61,155 nucleotides of DNA from Yinghuangia soli. GTDB taxonomy: Bacteria; Actinomycetota; Actinomycetes; Streptomycetales; Streptomycetaceae. Below the pieces are notes generated by a model, which was given only the letters and a program-made list of their open reading frames with translations, did no database searches and was not told the DNA's origin. Shown piece after piece: positions 1-9,602 of this stretch (its first letter is position 1; each line of letters begins with the position of its first letter). The stretch spans positions 1 to 61,155 of the forward strand of contig NZ_JAKFHA010000015.1 of assembly GCF_021502675.1 (NCBI RefSeq), in the 5' to 3' direction. The position numbers and the translations under genes are program-made.

Positions 1-13
1 CCGCCTCACCGCG

Positions 14-2131
<2,118 letters not shown>

Positions 2132-2591
2132 GGTGGTTCGCCTTCCTCATAAGCATGCGGACATGCGGGAACGTGCCGGGCATGGCGGCAGCCCGCAGCG
2201 CCCCCGGAAGGGGGACGGCATGGCGGACTGCGCCCTCGATCGCCGGGCAGGCAGGGGGAGATGCGCGTACGGAGACGCCGTACGCGCGGGCATGAGGCGG
2301 ACGCGGCGAAGCCGGGCAGCGGAAGTCGCTGCCCGGCTATCGACGCGCGTGGCTCAGCTGCGCGGCGATCCGGCGTGATCGGGCCAACGACCGTGGCCCT
2401 TGCACCGGCGGCCGGCGGAAGAATGCGCGCCCCGCGGGCGCGCGCCGATTACCGGGCACCGCCTGTCGCTTCGGGGGAGAGTCGCATTCATACGGCAAAC
2501 CTAGATCACGGACTGCCCGGCGGTCACCCGGATTTCCCTGCTGCCACCTTTCCCTGCTGTCACTAGTCGCTGCTGTCGCCGCTCCCTGCCG
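2132..2591. other. Intergenic region upstream of EF-G
   Basis: 460 bases with no convincing gene; the short open frames here are Arg/Pro-rich and have no ribosome binding site. It must hold the EF-G promoter, but I cannot pick -10/-35 boxes with confidence. Contents seen: a strong hairpin at 2310-2338 and two copies of GGCATGGCGG, near 2179 and 2218. Confidence 0.5.
2310..2338. terminator. 12-bp perfect hairpin, possible terminator or attenuator
   Basis: Arms AGCCGGGCAGCG and CGCTGCCCGGCT pair perfectly around a 5-base loop. On the minus strand it lies about 250 bases after the oxidoreductase stop and about 180 bases before the EF-G start. It could end oxidoreductase transcription or act in the EF-G leader. 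No U-tract follows, as is usual in this GC range. Confidence 0.4.
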
Positions 2592-3452
2592 TCACCGCTC
2601 CAGCAGGGTCGTCAGGCTGGTCAGGCTGTCGCGCTCCCGGCCCGCCGCGACGCCGCGGCGGAACAGGTCGAGGACGGCCGTGGGCAGCGACGCGTCGACA
2701 CCGGACGCCTCCGCGGTGTGCACCACGTGCTCCAGGCTCGCCACGCCCATGGCCAGGTTGTCGACGTCGCCTTCGTGGTGGCCCGCATCGATGCGCGGTG
2801 CGTAGAACTCCAGGAAGTACTTGAAGTCCATGGTCTTCACCGCGTGGGCGAGGAACTGCTCGGCCGAGATGCCGTTGGCCCGCGCCACCGCCTGCCCGTG
2901 CAGGTAGCCGACGAGCCCGGTCCAGAACATGTCCATCCCGATCTGGTAGTACAGCGCCGCCAGCCCGGAGTCCTCGCCCAAGTAGTCGACGGACGTGAGG
3001 ACTTCGAGGGCGGCGCGGTGCGCCTCGACCGCATCGGCCGGCCCGCTGTAGTACGTGGCCGAGTCCGGGCTGCCGATCCCCGGCGGCGGAACCTGGACCC
3101 CGCCGGTGATCTGGACGGCGCCGTGCACGGCGAGCCATTCCGCGCCCTCCCGGACCCGGGCCGGCGTGTCGGAGGTGAGGTTGGCGACGGTCCGGCCTTT
3201 CAGGGCGTGCGGCGCCTGGCCGAGAATCGCGTCCACCGCGGCGTAGTCGGTCAGGCTCAGCACCGCCAATTCATTGGCCTGCAGGGCCTCTTCGACGGTT
3301 GCGGCGAGTCGGGCGCCGCGTGCCACGAGGGCCTCGGCGCGGGCGGGTGTGCGGTTCCACAGGGTCACCTCGTACCCGCGGTCGAGGTACGCGGCGGCCA
3401 TTGCCTGCCCCATGGGGCCCAGGCCGATGACGGTGACGGATCGCGCGGTCAT
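2592..3452 (-). CDS. NAD(P)-dependent oxidoreductase, imine-reductase-like
   Basis: A 286-residue protein of the beta-hydroxyacid dehydrogenase / imine reductase superfamily. The N-terminal Rossmann motif GLGPMG (10-15) is followed by WNRTP, and NLTSDTP lies mid-protein where imine reductases carry their characteristic N-L-T-S loop. The helical C-terminal half contains an aromatic segment around MDMFWTGLVGYLHG like that lining the IRED active site. Expected activity is NADPH-dependent reduction of a cyclic imine or a related carbonyl; the substrate is unknown. It faces a TetR gene across two copies of an operator, so induction by the TetR ligand is likely. A 3-hydroxyisobutyrate-dehydrogenase-like role is the alternative. 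Confidence 0.8.
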   Translation of the reverse strand: MTARSVTVIGLGPMGQAMAAAYLDRGYEVTLWNRTPARAEALVARGARLAATVEEALQANELAVLSLTDYAAVDAILGQAPHALKGRTVANLTSDTPARVREGAEWLAVHGAVQITGGVQVPPPGIGSPDSATYYSGPADAVEAHRAALEVLTSVDYLGEDSGLAALYYQIGMDMFWTGLVGYLHGQAVARANGISAEQFLAHAVKTMDFKYFLEFYAPRIDAGHHEGDVDNLAMGVASLEHVVHTAEASGVDASLPTAVLDLFRRGVAAGRERDSLTSLTTLLER

Positions 3453-3467
3453 GGCACTCCTCGGTTC

Positions 3468-3529
3468 TAAAACGAACGTTCTATCCGGTGACAGGACCGT
3501 AGCACGTCACTAGAACGAACGCTCTATCC
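3468..3529. promoter_or_regulatory. Two TetR operators between oxidoreductase and its regulator
   Basis: Two near-identical 19-bp elements, TAAAACGAACGTTCTATCC (3468-3486) and TAGAACGAACGCTCTATCC (3511-3529), lie 43 bp apart. Each holds an imperfect palindrome TARAAC-GAAC-GYTCTA. One copy abuts each divergent start, the layout expected for a TetR repressor controlling both itself and the facing gene. Confidence 0.75.
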
Positions 3530-3543
3530 AGTACTCTGGGCCC

Positions 3544-4125
3544 ATGAAGGCGAAGCACGAGGTCGGCACCCGGGAGCGCATCGTCCAGGCCACGTCCCGG
3601 CTCATGCAGCGGCACGGGTACGAAGGCACCGGGCTGAAGGAGATCTCCCGGGAGGCCCAGGCGACGCTGGGCTCGGTCTACCACTTCTTTCCCGGCGGGA
3701 AGTTGGAGCTGGCGGTCGAGGCGATCGGCGAGGGCGACCGCGAGTTCGCGGAGCTGCTGCGCGGCGTGCTGGCGCGGGTGGACGACCCGGCCGAGGCGAT
3801 CGCCGCCTGCACGCGCGAACTCGCCGACGGGATGCGCGCGTCGGACTGGCAGGACGGCTGCCCGGTCACCACGGCGGCGCTGGCGAGTTCCCGCCGGCTC
3901 CCGGAGGTGCGCGACGCCGCGGAGCGGGCCTTCGCGAACTGGCACGGCATCGTGCGCGGCAAGCTGGTCGCGTCCGGCATCGACGAGGAGACCGCGGACG
4001 AGCTCGCGCACACGGTGGTCAGCACGCTGGAAGGGGCCGAGATGACGGCCCAGATCACCCGGAGCACGGCGCCGCTGGACGCGGCCGGGACACATCTGGC
4101 GCGGCTGATCCGGTCGTACCTCTGA
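3544..4125 (+). CDS. TetR family regulator, LmrA/YxaF-like
   Basis: 193 residues with an N-terminal TetR helix-turn-helix (about 31-50, ending in SVYHFFP). The C-terminal domain has the G-C-P-x-T-T pattern (DGCPVTTAAL) typical of the LmrA/YxaF/QacR-like branch. It is divergent from the imine-reductase-like gene and sits right behind two operator copies, so it probably represses that gene and itself. The ATG has no strong ribosome binding site; the operator ends about 14 bases upstream, so a very short leader is likely. The ligand is unknown. Confidence 0.88.
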   Translation: MKAKHEVGTRERIVQATSRLMQRHGYEGTGLKEISREAQATLGSVYHFFPGGKLELAVEAIGEGDREFAELLRGVLARVDDPAEAIAACTRELADGMRASDWQDGCPVTTAALASSRRLPEVRDAAERAFANWHGIVRGKLVASGIDEETADELAHTVVSTLEGAEMTAQITRSTAPLDAAGTHLARLIRSYL

Positions 4126-4136
4126 CCCGGGAACGG

Positions 4137-4168
4137 CTCCGGCCCCGACGGGGACGTCGGGGCCGGAG
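4137..4168. terminator. Bidirectional terminator, 14-bp perfect stem
   Basis: Arms CTCCGGCCCCGACG and CGTCGGGGCCGGAG surround a GGGA loop between two convergent genes (stops at 4125 and 4191). The position and perfect pairing support a shared terminator. Confidence 0.75.
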
Positions 4169-4190
4169 GCCGGATGTGCCGCGAAGTCGC

Positions 4191-5258
4191 CTACACCGCA
4201 GGCAGGTTGCCGACCACGACCTTGCCGTGCGTGTTGCGCGCCTCCAAGGCGTCGATCGCGTCGGGCAGGTCGGCGAAGTCGACCCGGCGGCCGATCACCG
4301 GGGCGATCTTGCCCTCGTCCAGCAGGCGCAGGATGTCGGCGTGCACCTTGATGCCGTGGCTGCGCAGCGTGGGCCGGGTGCCGGTGCGGCGCCACTGCGC
4401 GACCGGGTCGTCCGAGTAGAGGTGGGCGACGCCGACCAGGGAGAAGTTGCCGTAGACCATGCGCCACGGGTCGAACGACGCGTTGTGCTCCTGCTCGATC
4501 CCGGAGGAGTAGCCCGCGATCAGGTGCCGGCCGCCGAAGCCCATGGTCCGGAAGATGTCCGTGGTGACCTGGCCGCCGACCAGGTCGAAGGCGACGTCCA
4601 CGCCGTCGCCGCCGGTGAATTCGTTGACCTTCTCGACCCAGCCCTCGGCGCGGTAGTCGATCGCCAGGTCGGCGCCCAGCTCGCGGCATACCTCGGCCTT
4701 CTCGGGGCCGCCCGCGAGGGCGATCACCCGCGCTCCGGCGAGCCGACCCAGCTGCACGGCGGCCGAACCGACGCCGCCCGCGGCCGCGGTGACCAGCAGC
4801 GTCTCGTCGCGCTGCAGCTTGCCGCGCTCGTACAGGCCCAGCCAGGAGAGGTGGAACGGGTAGTGCATCGCCGCCGCGGTCTCGCCCGCGACATGCTCGG
4901 GCACCAGGAGGGTCATCGACACCGGGCACACGACGTGCGTGCTGTAGCCGCCGAGCGCTCCGGTCGGGATGCCGACGACGCGCGTGCCGATCAGGTCCTC
5001 GGCGCCCGGGCCGGCCGCCTCGACCACGCCGACCGCCTCCATGCCGGGGACGAACGGGGGCGAGACCGGGACCGTCGCGTAGCGGCCGTATATGCAGTCG
5101 ATGTCGTTGAAGTTGAGGGAGAACGCCTCGTTGACGAGCCGGACTTCGTTCGGGCCCGGCTCGCGGACCTCGAACGCGCGCCGCACCAGCACCTCGGACG
5201 GCTTTCCCGTGCGCTCCGCGACCCACGCCTCTGCCGCGACGGACTTCCCCATGGCCAT
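4191..5258 (-). CDS. NADPH:quinone reductase-like MDR oxidoreductase
   Basis: 355 residues of the medium-chain dehydrogenase/reductase superfamily, quinone oxidoreductase branch. An N-terminal GroES-like domain leads to a Rossmann fold with AAAGGVGSAAVQL (about 158-170). I see no structural-zinc cysteine cluster, which argues against a zinc alcohol dehydrogenase. The start was chosen at the ATG preceded by GAGAGG; the open frame runs on to 5993 but would then overlap the divergent TetR gene. It probably reduces a quinone or other activated alkene with NADPH. It faces the TetR gene at 5415 across a perfect inverted repeat, suggesting control by that regulator. Confidence 0.85.
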   Translation of the reverse strand: MAMGKSVAAEAWVAERTGKPSEVLVRRAFEVREPGPNEVRLVNEAFSLNFNDIDCIYGRYATVPVSPPFVPGMEAVGVVEAAGPGAEDLIGTRVVGIPTGALGGYSTHVVCPVSMTLLVPEHVAGETAAAMHYPFHLSWLGLYERGKLQRDETLLVTAAAGGVGSAAVQLGRLAGARVIALAGGPEKAEVCRELGADLAIDYRAEGWVEKVNEFTGGDGVDVAFDLVGGQVTTDIFRTMGFGGRHLIAGYSSGIEQEHNASFDPWRMVYGNFSLVGVAHLYSDDPVAQWRRTGTRPTLRSHGIKVHADILRLLDEGKIAPVIGRRVDFADLPDAIDALEARNTHGKVVVGNLPAV

Positions 5259-5323
5259 GCCACCAAGCCTCTCGGTCGGTCGAACCGGACTGAACGGAAC
5301 CTGACTGCACCGATCAGTCGACG

Positions 5324-5354
5324 CGCTTGTCGTTACACACTGGAACGACAAGCG
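5324..5354. promoter_or_regulatory. Perfect 11-bp inverted repeat, TetR operator
   Basis: CGCTTGTCGTT, nine bases, then AACGACAAGCG. The arms are exact complements. The repeat lies midway between the divergent quinone reductase and TetR genes and is the obvious binding site for the latter. Confidence 0.75.
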
Positions 5355-5414
5355 TTGTGGCAAGCTAACCGAGCTACTTAACCAAAGCAAGGAAATGAGG
5401 GTGGAGAGCCGGAG

Positions 5415-6017
5415 ATGACGACGCCGCCCGCTCGCGCGCGCCGCCGGCACGGCCCGCACCGCGACCCGCAGATCGACGAAAATGTGCTGGCGGCGACCCG
5501 CGAGCTGCTGATCCGGCATGGCTACGCCGGGGTCTCGATCGACCTCATCGCCACCACCGCGGGGGTGAGCCGCCCGGCCATCTACCGGCGCTGGCCGTCC
5601 AAGGCGCACCTCGTCCACGAGGCGGTCTTCGTGGGCGTCGACGCGCGCCCGCGGCCCGACGGCGACTTCGCCGCGGAGGTCGCGGCGATGGTGCACGGCG
5701 CCGTCCACATGTTCGCCGAGCCCGCCACGCGGGCGGCGATCCCCGGGCTCATGGCCGAGATCCGCTCCGACCCGGCGCTCCAGCAGATTCTTGCGGCCCG
5801 CCTGGAGACCGCGGCCCGCGGCAGCCTCACCCACCTGCTGCCGCAGGCCGTCGCGGACGGGGCGGCGCGTCCCGGGACCGATCCCGACACGCTCTTCGAC
5901 ACCATCGCGGGCGCGGCGATCTTCGCGCTGTGCATCCGCGACGTCGACGACCTGGACGCCCTCGTCGACTCGCTCACCGACCTGGTCCTGCACGGCACAC
6001 TCGCCCCGCGCGGCTGA
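5415..6017 (+). CDS. TetR family regulator
   Basis: 200 residues with a basic N-terminal tail (RARRRHGPHRD) and a canonical TetR helix-turn-helix at about 41-60 ending in SRPAIYRRW. The C-terminal region is helical with no cofactor motif I recognise. A GGAG ribosome binding site precedes the ATG. Divergent from the quinone-reductase-like gene over a perfect inverted repeat, so likely its local repressor; the inducer is unknown. Its stop codon lies in the loop of the downstream terminator. Confidence 0.88.
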   Translation: MTTPPARARRRHGPHRDPQIDENVLAATRELLIRHGYAGVSIDLIATTAGVSRPAIYRRWPSKAHLVHEAVFVGVDARPRPDGDFAAEVAAMVHGAVHMFAEPATRAAIPGLMAEIRSDPALQQILAARLETAARGSLTHLLPQAVADGAARPGTDPDTLFDTIAGAAIFALCIRDVDDLDALVDSLTDLVLHGTLAPRG

Positions 6018-6030
6018 CGCGCGGGGCGAG
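6000..6030. terminator. Bidirectional terminator overlapping the TetR stop
   Basis: Arms CTCGCCCCGCGCG and CGCGCGGGGCGAG form a perfect 13-bp stem with a five-base loop containing the TGA stop of the TetR gene. It separates this gene from the convergent antiporter gene (stop at 6051). Confidence 0.75.
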
Positions 6031-6050
6031 AGGGTGTGCGGCGGCCACGG

Positions 6051-7352
6051 TCAGCGCGGCGGGGCGAGTTCCCCGTCGGCCTCGGCTTCGGCCGGTGCCT
6101 GGCCCTGGGCCGGAATGGCCACGGCCGGCTCGCCGGCCTTGGCGGCAGGCGCAGTTGCCGCGGCCCTGGCCGCATCGGGCGCCGGCGCGGGCTTGCGGAA
6201 CCGGGCGGACAAAGCCATCCCGACCGGCTCGGTGTAGCGCGCGGTCAGCGGACCGATCACCACGAGGATCAGCACGTACGCCGTGGCCAGCGGACCGAGT
6301 TCCGGCTCGATGCCCGCGGTCACCGCGAGCCCGGCGATGACGATGGAGAACTCGCCGCGCGCGACCAGCGCGCCGCCGGCCCGCCAGCGTCCGCGCACCG
6401 AGATGCCCGCGCGCCGGGCCGCCCAGTAACCGGTGGCGATCTTCGTGCCCGCGGTCACCACGGCGAGCGCCAGTGCGGGCAGCAGCACCGGCGGGATGCT
6501 GGCCGGGTCAGTGTGCAGTCCGAAGAAGACGAAGAACACCGCGGCGAACAGGTCGCGCAGCGGGCTGAGCAGTGCGTGCGTACCCTCGGCGACCTCGCCG
6601 GACAGCGCGATGCCGACCAGGAACGCGCCGACCGCGGCCGACACTTGCAGCTGCTGCGCGATCCCGGCCACCAGCAGGGTGAGGCCGAGTACCACCAGGA
6701 GGAGCTTCTCCGGGTCGTCGCTGGAGACGAAGCGCGAGATCAGCCGCCCGAAGCGCACCGCGATGAACAGCACCAGCCCGGCCACCGACAGCGCGATGGC
6801 GAGCGTCAGGCTGCCCGCCGCCAGGCCGACGCCGGCCAGCAGCGCGGTGACGATCGGCAGGTAGACCGCCATCGCGAGGTCCTCGAGGACCAGGATGCTC
6901 AGGATCACCGGGGTCTCCCGGTTGCCCACGCGGCCCAGGTCGCCGAGTACCTTCGCGATCACACCGGACGACGAGATCCAGGTGACGCCGGCCAGCACCA
7001 CCGCGGCCACCGGACCCCAGCCCAGCAGCAGCGCCATCGCCGCACCGGGCAGCGCGTTGAAGCAGAAGTCGACGATGCCGGCCGGGTATTGCGTCTTCAG
7101 GTTGGTCACCAGGTCGGACGCGGTGTACTCCAGCCCCAGCATCAGCAGGAGCAGGATGACGCCGATCTCGGCGCCGATGGCCACGAACTCCTCGCTGGCG
7201 CCCAGCGGCAGCAGTCCGCCGGTGCCGAACGCCAGCCCGGCAAGCAGGTAGAGGGGGATGGGGGAGAAGCGCATACGTCCCGCGACGCGGCCGAGCAGGC
7301 CGAGGGCGAGGAGGATGCCGCCGAATTCGATCAGGAAGACAGCTCCGTGCAC
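6051..7352 (-). CDS. CPA2-family cation/proton antiporter, KhtU-like
   Basis: 433 residues with about 12 hydrophobic segments of the monovalent cation:proton antiporter-2 fold, then a 60-residue Ala/Pro-rich cytoplasmic tail lacking an RCK domain. The membrane part carries the expected polar features, such as LVLEDLAMA in the core and GEFSIVIAG near the end. The RCK-type regulatory subunit is encoded separately just upstream, four bases away, so the pair resembles the Bacillus KhtT/KhtU K+/H+ antiporter. Expected role: K+ (or Na+) efflux in exchange for protons at the plasma membrane, gated by its partner. Cation specificity cannot be read from the sequence. Confidence 0.86.
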   Translation of the reverse strand: MHGAVFLIEFGGILLALGLLGRVAGRMRFSPIPLYLLAGLAFGTGGLLPLGASEEFVAIGAEIGVILLLLMLGLEYTASDLVTNLKTQYPAGIVDFCFNALPGAAMALLLGWGPVAAVVLAGVTWISSSGVIAKVLGDLGRVGNRETPVILSILVLEDLAMAVYLPIVTALLAGVGLAAGSLTLAIALSVAGLVLFIAVRFGRLISRFVSSDDPEKLLLVVLGLTLLVAGIAQQLQVSAAVGAFLVGIALSGEVAEGTHALLSPLRDLFAAVFFVFFGLHTDPASIPPVLLPALALAVVTAGTKIATGYWAARRAGISVRGRWRAGGALVARGEFSIVIAGLAVTAGIEPELGPLATAYVLILVVIGPLTARYTEPVGMALSARFRKPAPAPDAARAAATAPAAKAGEPAVAIPAQGQAPAEAEADGELAPPR

Positions 7353-7356
7353 GCGC

Positions 7357-7842
7357 TCACTCCCTTTCCAGGATGGCCGCGGCGGCGTCCACGCCTTCGC
7401 GGGTGCCGATGACTATGAGGGTGTCGCCGCCGGCCAGCCGGAAGTCCGGGGCGGGCGACGGGATGGCGTCGGTGCGGCGCAGCACCGCGACGATGGAGAC
7501 GCCGGTCGCGCTGCGCATCTGGGTGTCGCCGAGCACGCGCCCGTTCCAGTGCGACGTCGAGGCGATCTCGATGCGCTCGGCGACCAGGCCGAGTCCGGTG
7601 GTGTGCAGCAGGTTGGGGCTGTGGTGGGCCGGCATCAGCGCATCGACCAGCGCCTCCGCCTCGCCCGCGGTCAGCTTCACGGACAGCGAGCAGGCGTCCG
7701 GGTCGTCCGACCGGTAGGTGTTCAGCGTGCGGGTGCCGTCCCGGTGCGCCACGACGGACAGGTGTTTGTGCTCGCGGGTGGTCAGGTCGTACTTGACGCC
7801 GATTCCCGGCAGCGGGGTGGTGCTCAGACGCGGAGCGGGCAC
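7357..7842 (-). CDS. Antiporter regulatory subunit with RCK-C domain, KhtT-like
   Basis: About 161 residues. The C-terminal half is a TrkA-C/RCK-C ligand-binding domain (from VAERIEIASTSHWNGR to the hydrophobic LIVIGTREGV strand). The N-terminal half resembles the small domain of KhtT. The start is placed at a GTG preceded by AAGGGGGA; the frame is open further upstream, but that extension is Arg-rich and lacks a ribosome binding site. Its stop is four bases before the antiporter start, so translation is probably coupled. In KhtT the RCK-C domain binds c-di-AMP or senses pH; the same is plausible here but inferred. Confidence 0.83.
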   Translation of the reverse strand: MPAPRLSTTPLPGIGVKYDLTTREHKHLSVVAHRDGTRTLNTYRSDDPDACSLSVKLTAGEAEALVDALMPAHHSPNLLHTTGLGLVAERIEIASTSHWNGRVLGDTQMRSATGVSIVAVLRRTDAIPSPAPDFRLAGGDTLIVIGTREGVDAAAAILERE

Positions 7843-8281
7843 GACCCGTCCCCCTTTCGTCTCGGCCCGGGAACCCGCAGGCGCGGTTCCCGCGCGGGCG
7901 CCGGTCGGCGCCGCATCGTCCCGAGAAACGTTTCGGCGCGGCCGGTTCGCCCGGTACGCCCGTCCTCGGTCGGCCCGCACTCTAGCGAACGCGGATCATC
8001 CCCGACCCGGATCATCGGGAGGCCACCCGGTTGCGCACCCCGTCCGCGAGACTGCGTCCGCCATCCCCGGCATACCCCTCCCCGATCGCCCCCGCGGGTC
8101 GGCTGTGCGCCGCCCGCCCTGCCATCATTGCGAGGGGCGCGGCCGTGGGGCATTGCCCGATTCCGGCAGAGTTAAGGCACGCTTCCATGCCGGACCGTGC
8201 GGCCCGGCCCGTATGACGTGGCGTCAGCCGCAACCTGTGGACAGCAGGCTGCACGATTCATGCCCCATGTGATGTTCTGGG
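7843..8281. other. Intergenic region upstream of the antiporter operon
   Basis: 439 bases with no supported gene. A TAGAGT -10-like box lies at 7979-7984 on the minus strand, with two direct repeats of GGATCATC behind it. I looked for the conserved boxes of a c-di-AMP (ydaO) riboswitch and did not see them. Confidence 0.45.
7979..8016 (-). promoter_or_regulatory. Candidate promoter with direct repeats for the antiporter operon
   Basis: On the minus strand a TAGAGT box at 7979-7984 lies about 140 bases before the GTG start. Upstream of it are direct repeats of GGATCATC at 7993-8000 and 8009-8016, spaced 16 bp, as for a response-regulator site. The match is short, so this is tentative. Confidence 0.3.
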
Positions 8282-8701
8282 GTGGTGAGCGACGAAGACC
8301 CCCTGCTCGTGGTGGACGCGGCCAACGTCGTCGGCTCGGTGCCGGACGGCTGGTGGCGCGACCGCCTCGGCGCGGCCACCCGCCTGCGCGATGCCCTTGT
8401 CCGCTACGCGAGCGACGGCCTGGCCGCATCCGCCGGCACCCCGGCCTGGGCCACCGAAGGCCCGCTCCACATCGTCCTGGTGGTCGAAGGCGCCGCCCGC
8501 GGCCTGACCGGCGTCCCCGACGTCGCGGTCGCCACCGCACCCGGCAGCGGAGACGACGAAATCGTCCGCATCGTCGCAGCTGCTCGCACCGCGTCCCCCG
8601 ACCGCCGAATCGCCGTCATCACCGCCGACCGCGAACTCCGCACCCGCATCACCGCCCACGACGCGATCCCCCTGGGCCCCCGAACCGTCCACCGCCGCTG
8701 A
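8282..8701 (+). CDS. Small NYN/PIN-like domain protein
   Basis: 139 residues. The pattern of conserved acidic residues resembles the NYN branch of the PIN nuclease fold: VVDAANVVG near the N-terminus (aspartate then A-N), a central GDDE, and ITADRELRTRI near the end. That would make it a small metal-dependent RNase of the YacP type, but only the motif spacing supports this. Homologues in streptomycetes often carry vague pyrophosphohydrolase names, which the motifs here do not favour. The start is one of two consecutive GTG codons and no strong ribosome binding site is visible. It is convergent with the next gene, 12 bases apart. Confidence 0.65.
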   Translation: MVSDEDPLLVVDAANVVGSVPDGWWRDRLGAATRLRDALVRYASDGLAASAGTPAWATEGPLHIVLVVEGAARGLTGVPDVAVATAPGSGDDEIVRIVAAARTASPDRRIAVITADRELRTRITAHDAIPLGPRTVHRR

Positions 8702-8713
8702 CCGGCGCGGCCG

Positions 8714-9181
8714 TCAGGCTCCGGTGGTGGAGCCGGGGCGGACGATCATCAGGACGACTACCACTGCCCACAGCAGGTTGAACGTGCCGGTCAGCATGCC
8801 GAGGCGGGCTGCGGTGTGCGGGGGTTCGGGGGCTGCGTCCGCGGGGGAGGGTGCGGGCGCGGCGAGGAGGCGTTGCTGGGCGGGGAGGATGGCGCCCACC
8901 AGCAAGGCCGCGGCTGCGGTGGTCAGGATGATGGAGGCGATCAGCCAGGCGTCGCCCAGCACACCGAGTTGCAGGGCGGTGCCCACGCCGAAGACCGGGA
9001 CCGCTATGCCCACGAAGGTGTAGCCGCGGCAGATCCGGTGCAGGAACGCGGCCACCGCGGCGGCGCGTTCGTCGGCGGCGGCCGGGCCGGCGAAGCGGGG
9101 GAAGACCGAGGCGGCGACCGCGATGGGGCCGATGGCCAGGATCGCCGCGAGTACGTGGACGGACAGCAAGAACTTGGTCAT
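8714..9181 (-). CDS. DUF2269-like integral membrane protein
   Basis: 155 residues with four predicted membrane helices, a His in the first (SVHVLAAILAIGP) and an Ala/Pro-rich cytoplasmic loop between helices three and four. This resembles the DUF2269 family, whose function is unknown. The start at 9181 was chosen because GGAGGA lies eight bases upstream; an ATG five codons earlier lacks such a site. The gene faces a PadR regulator across a short region with two related palindromes, so it is probably under PadR control. Confidence 0.68.
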   Translation of the reverse strand: MTKFLLSVHVLAAILAIGPIAVAASVFPRFAGPAAADERAAAVAAFLHRICRGYTFVGIAVPVFGVGTALQLGVLGDAWLIASIILTTAAAALLVGAILPAQQRLLAAPAPSPADAAPEPPHTAARLGMLTGTFNLLWAVVVVLMIVRPGSTTGA

Positions 9182-9207
9182 CGCGGGTTCCTCCATGCCT
9201 CGATATG

Positions 9208-9258
9208 TTGGCTGCCAATAGATAGCACGGCTACGCCTCGATTAGGTAGGCTGCCTAC
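9208..9258. promoter_or_regulatory. Paired palindromes, candidate PadR operators
   Basis: TTGGC-T-GCCAA (9208-9218) and GTAGGC-T-GCCTAC (9246-9258) share the core GGCTGCC and lie 39 bp apart, one close to each divergent gene. The second ends two bases before the PadR start codon and contains a TAGGCT -10-like box. This suggests a leaderless padR transcript repressed by its own product. Confidence 0.6.
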
Positions 9259-9260
9259 TC

Positions 9261-9602
9261 ATGAAGGCGGATGCGGTGCGCGGGCACCTCGACGGGCTGC
9301 TGCTCGCGGTGCTGGAGCAAGGCCCCCTGCACGGCTACGCGATCATCACGGCGGTCCGCGAGCGCAGCGGCGGCGTGCTCGATCTGCGGACCGGCACGAT
9401 CTACCCGGCGCTCAACCGCCTGGAGCGCGTCGGGCTGCTCGGCAGCGACTGGGACGCGGTCGGCGAGCGCCGCCGCCGCGCCTACCACCTGACCGACGCG
9501 GGGCGCGCGAGTCTCGCCGAAGAGCGTTCCTCCTGGCGGGAGTTCACCGCCGCGATCGGCTCGGTGCTCGATCCGGCCGGGCACGTCAGGCCGGCCACGT
9601 GA
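9261..9602 (+). CDS. PadR family transcriptional regulator
   Basis: 113 residues with the PadR winged helix. LHGYAI (about 23-28) and GTIYPALNRLE (about 45-55) are the family's recognition signature, followed by the wing and a short C-terminal helix. No ribosome binding site precedes the ATG; the upstream palindrome ends at 9258, so translation is probably leaderless. The next gene overlaps by four bases (GTGA), the usual PadR/permease-prefix pairing. It probably represses its own operon and the facing DUF2269-like gene. Confidence 0.88.
   Translation: MKADAVRGHLDGLLLAVLEQGPLHGYAIITAVRERSGGVLDLRTGTIYPALNRLERVGLLGSDWDAVGERRRRAYHLTDAGRASLAEERSSWREFTAAIGSVLDPAGHVRPAT

Noticed and set aside
4191-5993. 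Quinone reductase frame extended to 600 codons
   Set aside because: The extension overlaps the divergent TetR gene and the inverted repeat. The family domain begins at 5258, where a ribosome binding site is present.
7843-8281. c-di-AMP (ydaO) riboswitch before the KhtT/KhtU pair
   Set aside because: Looked for because KhtT can bind c-di-AMP, but the conserved boxes are absent on the minus strand.
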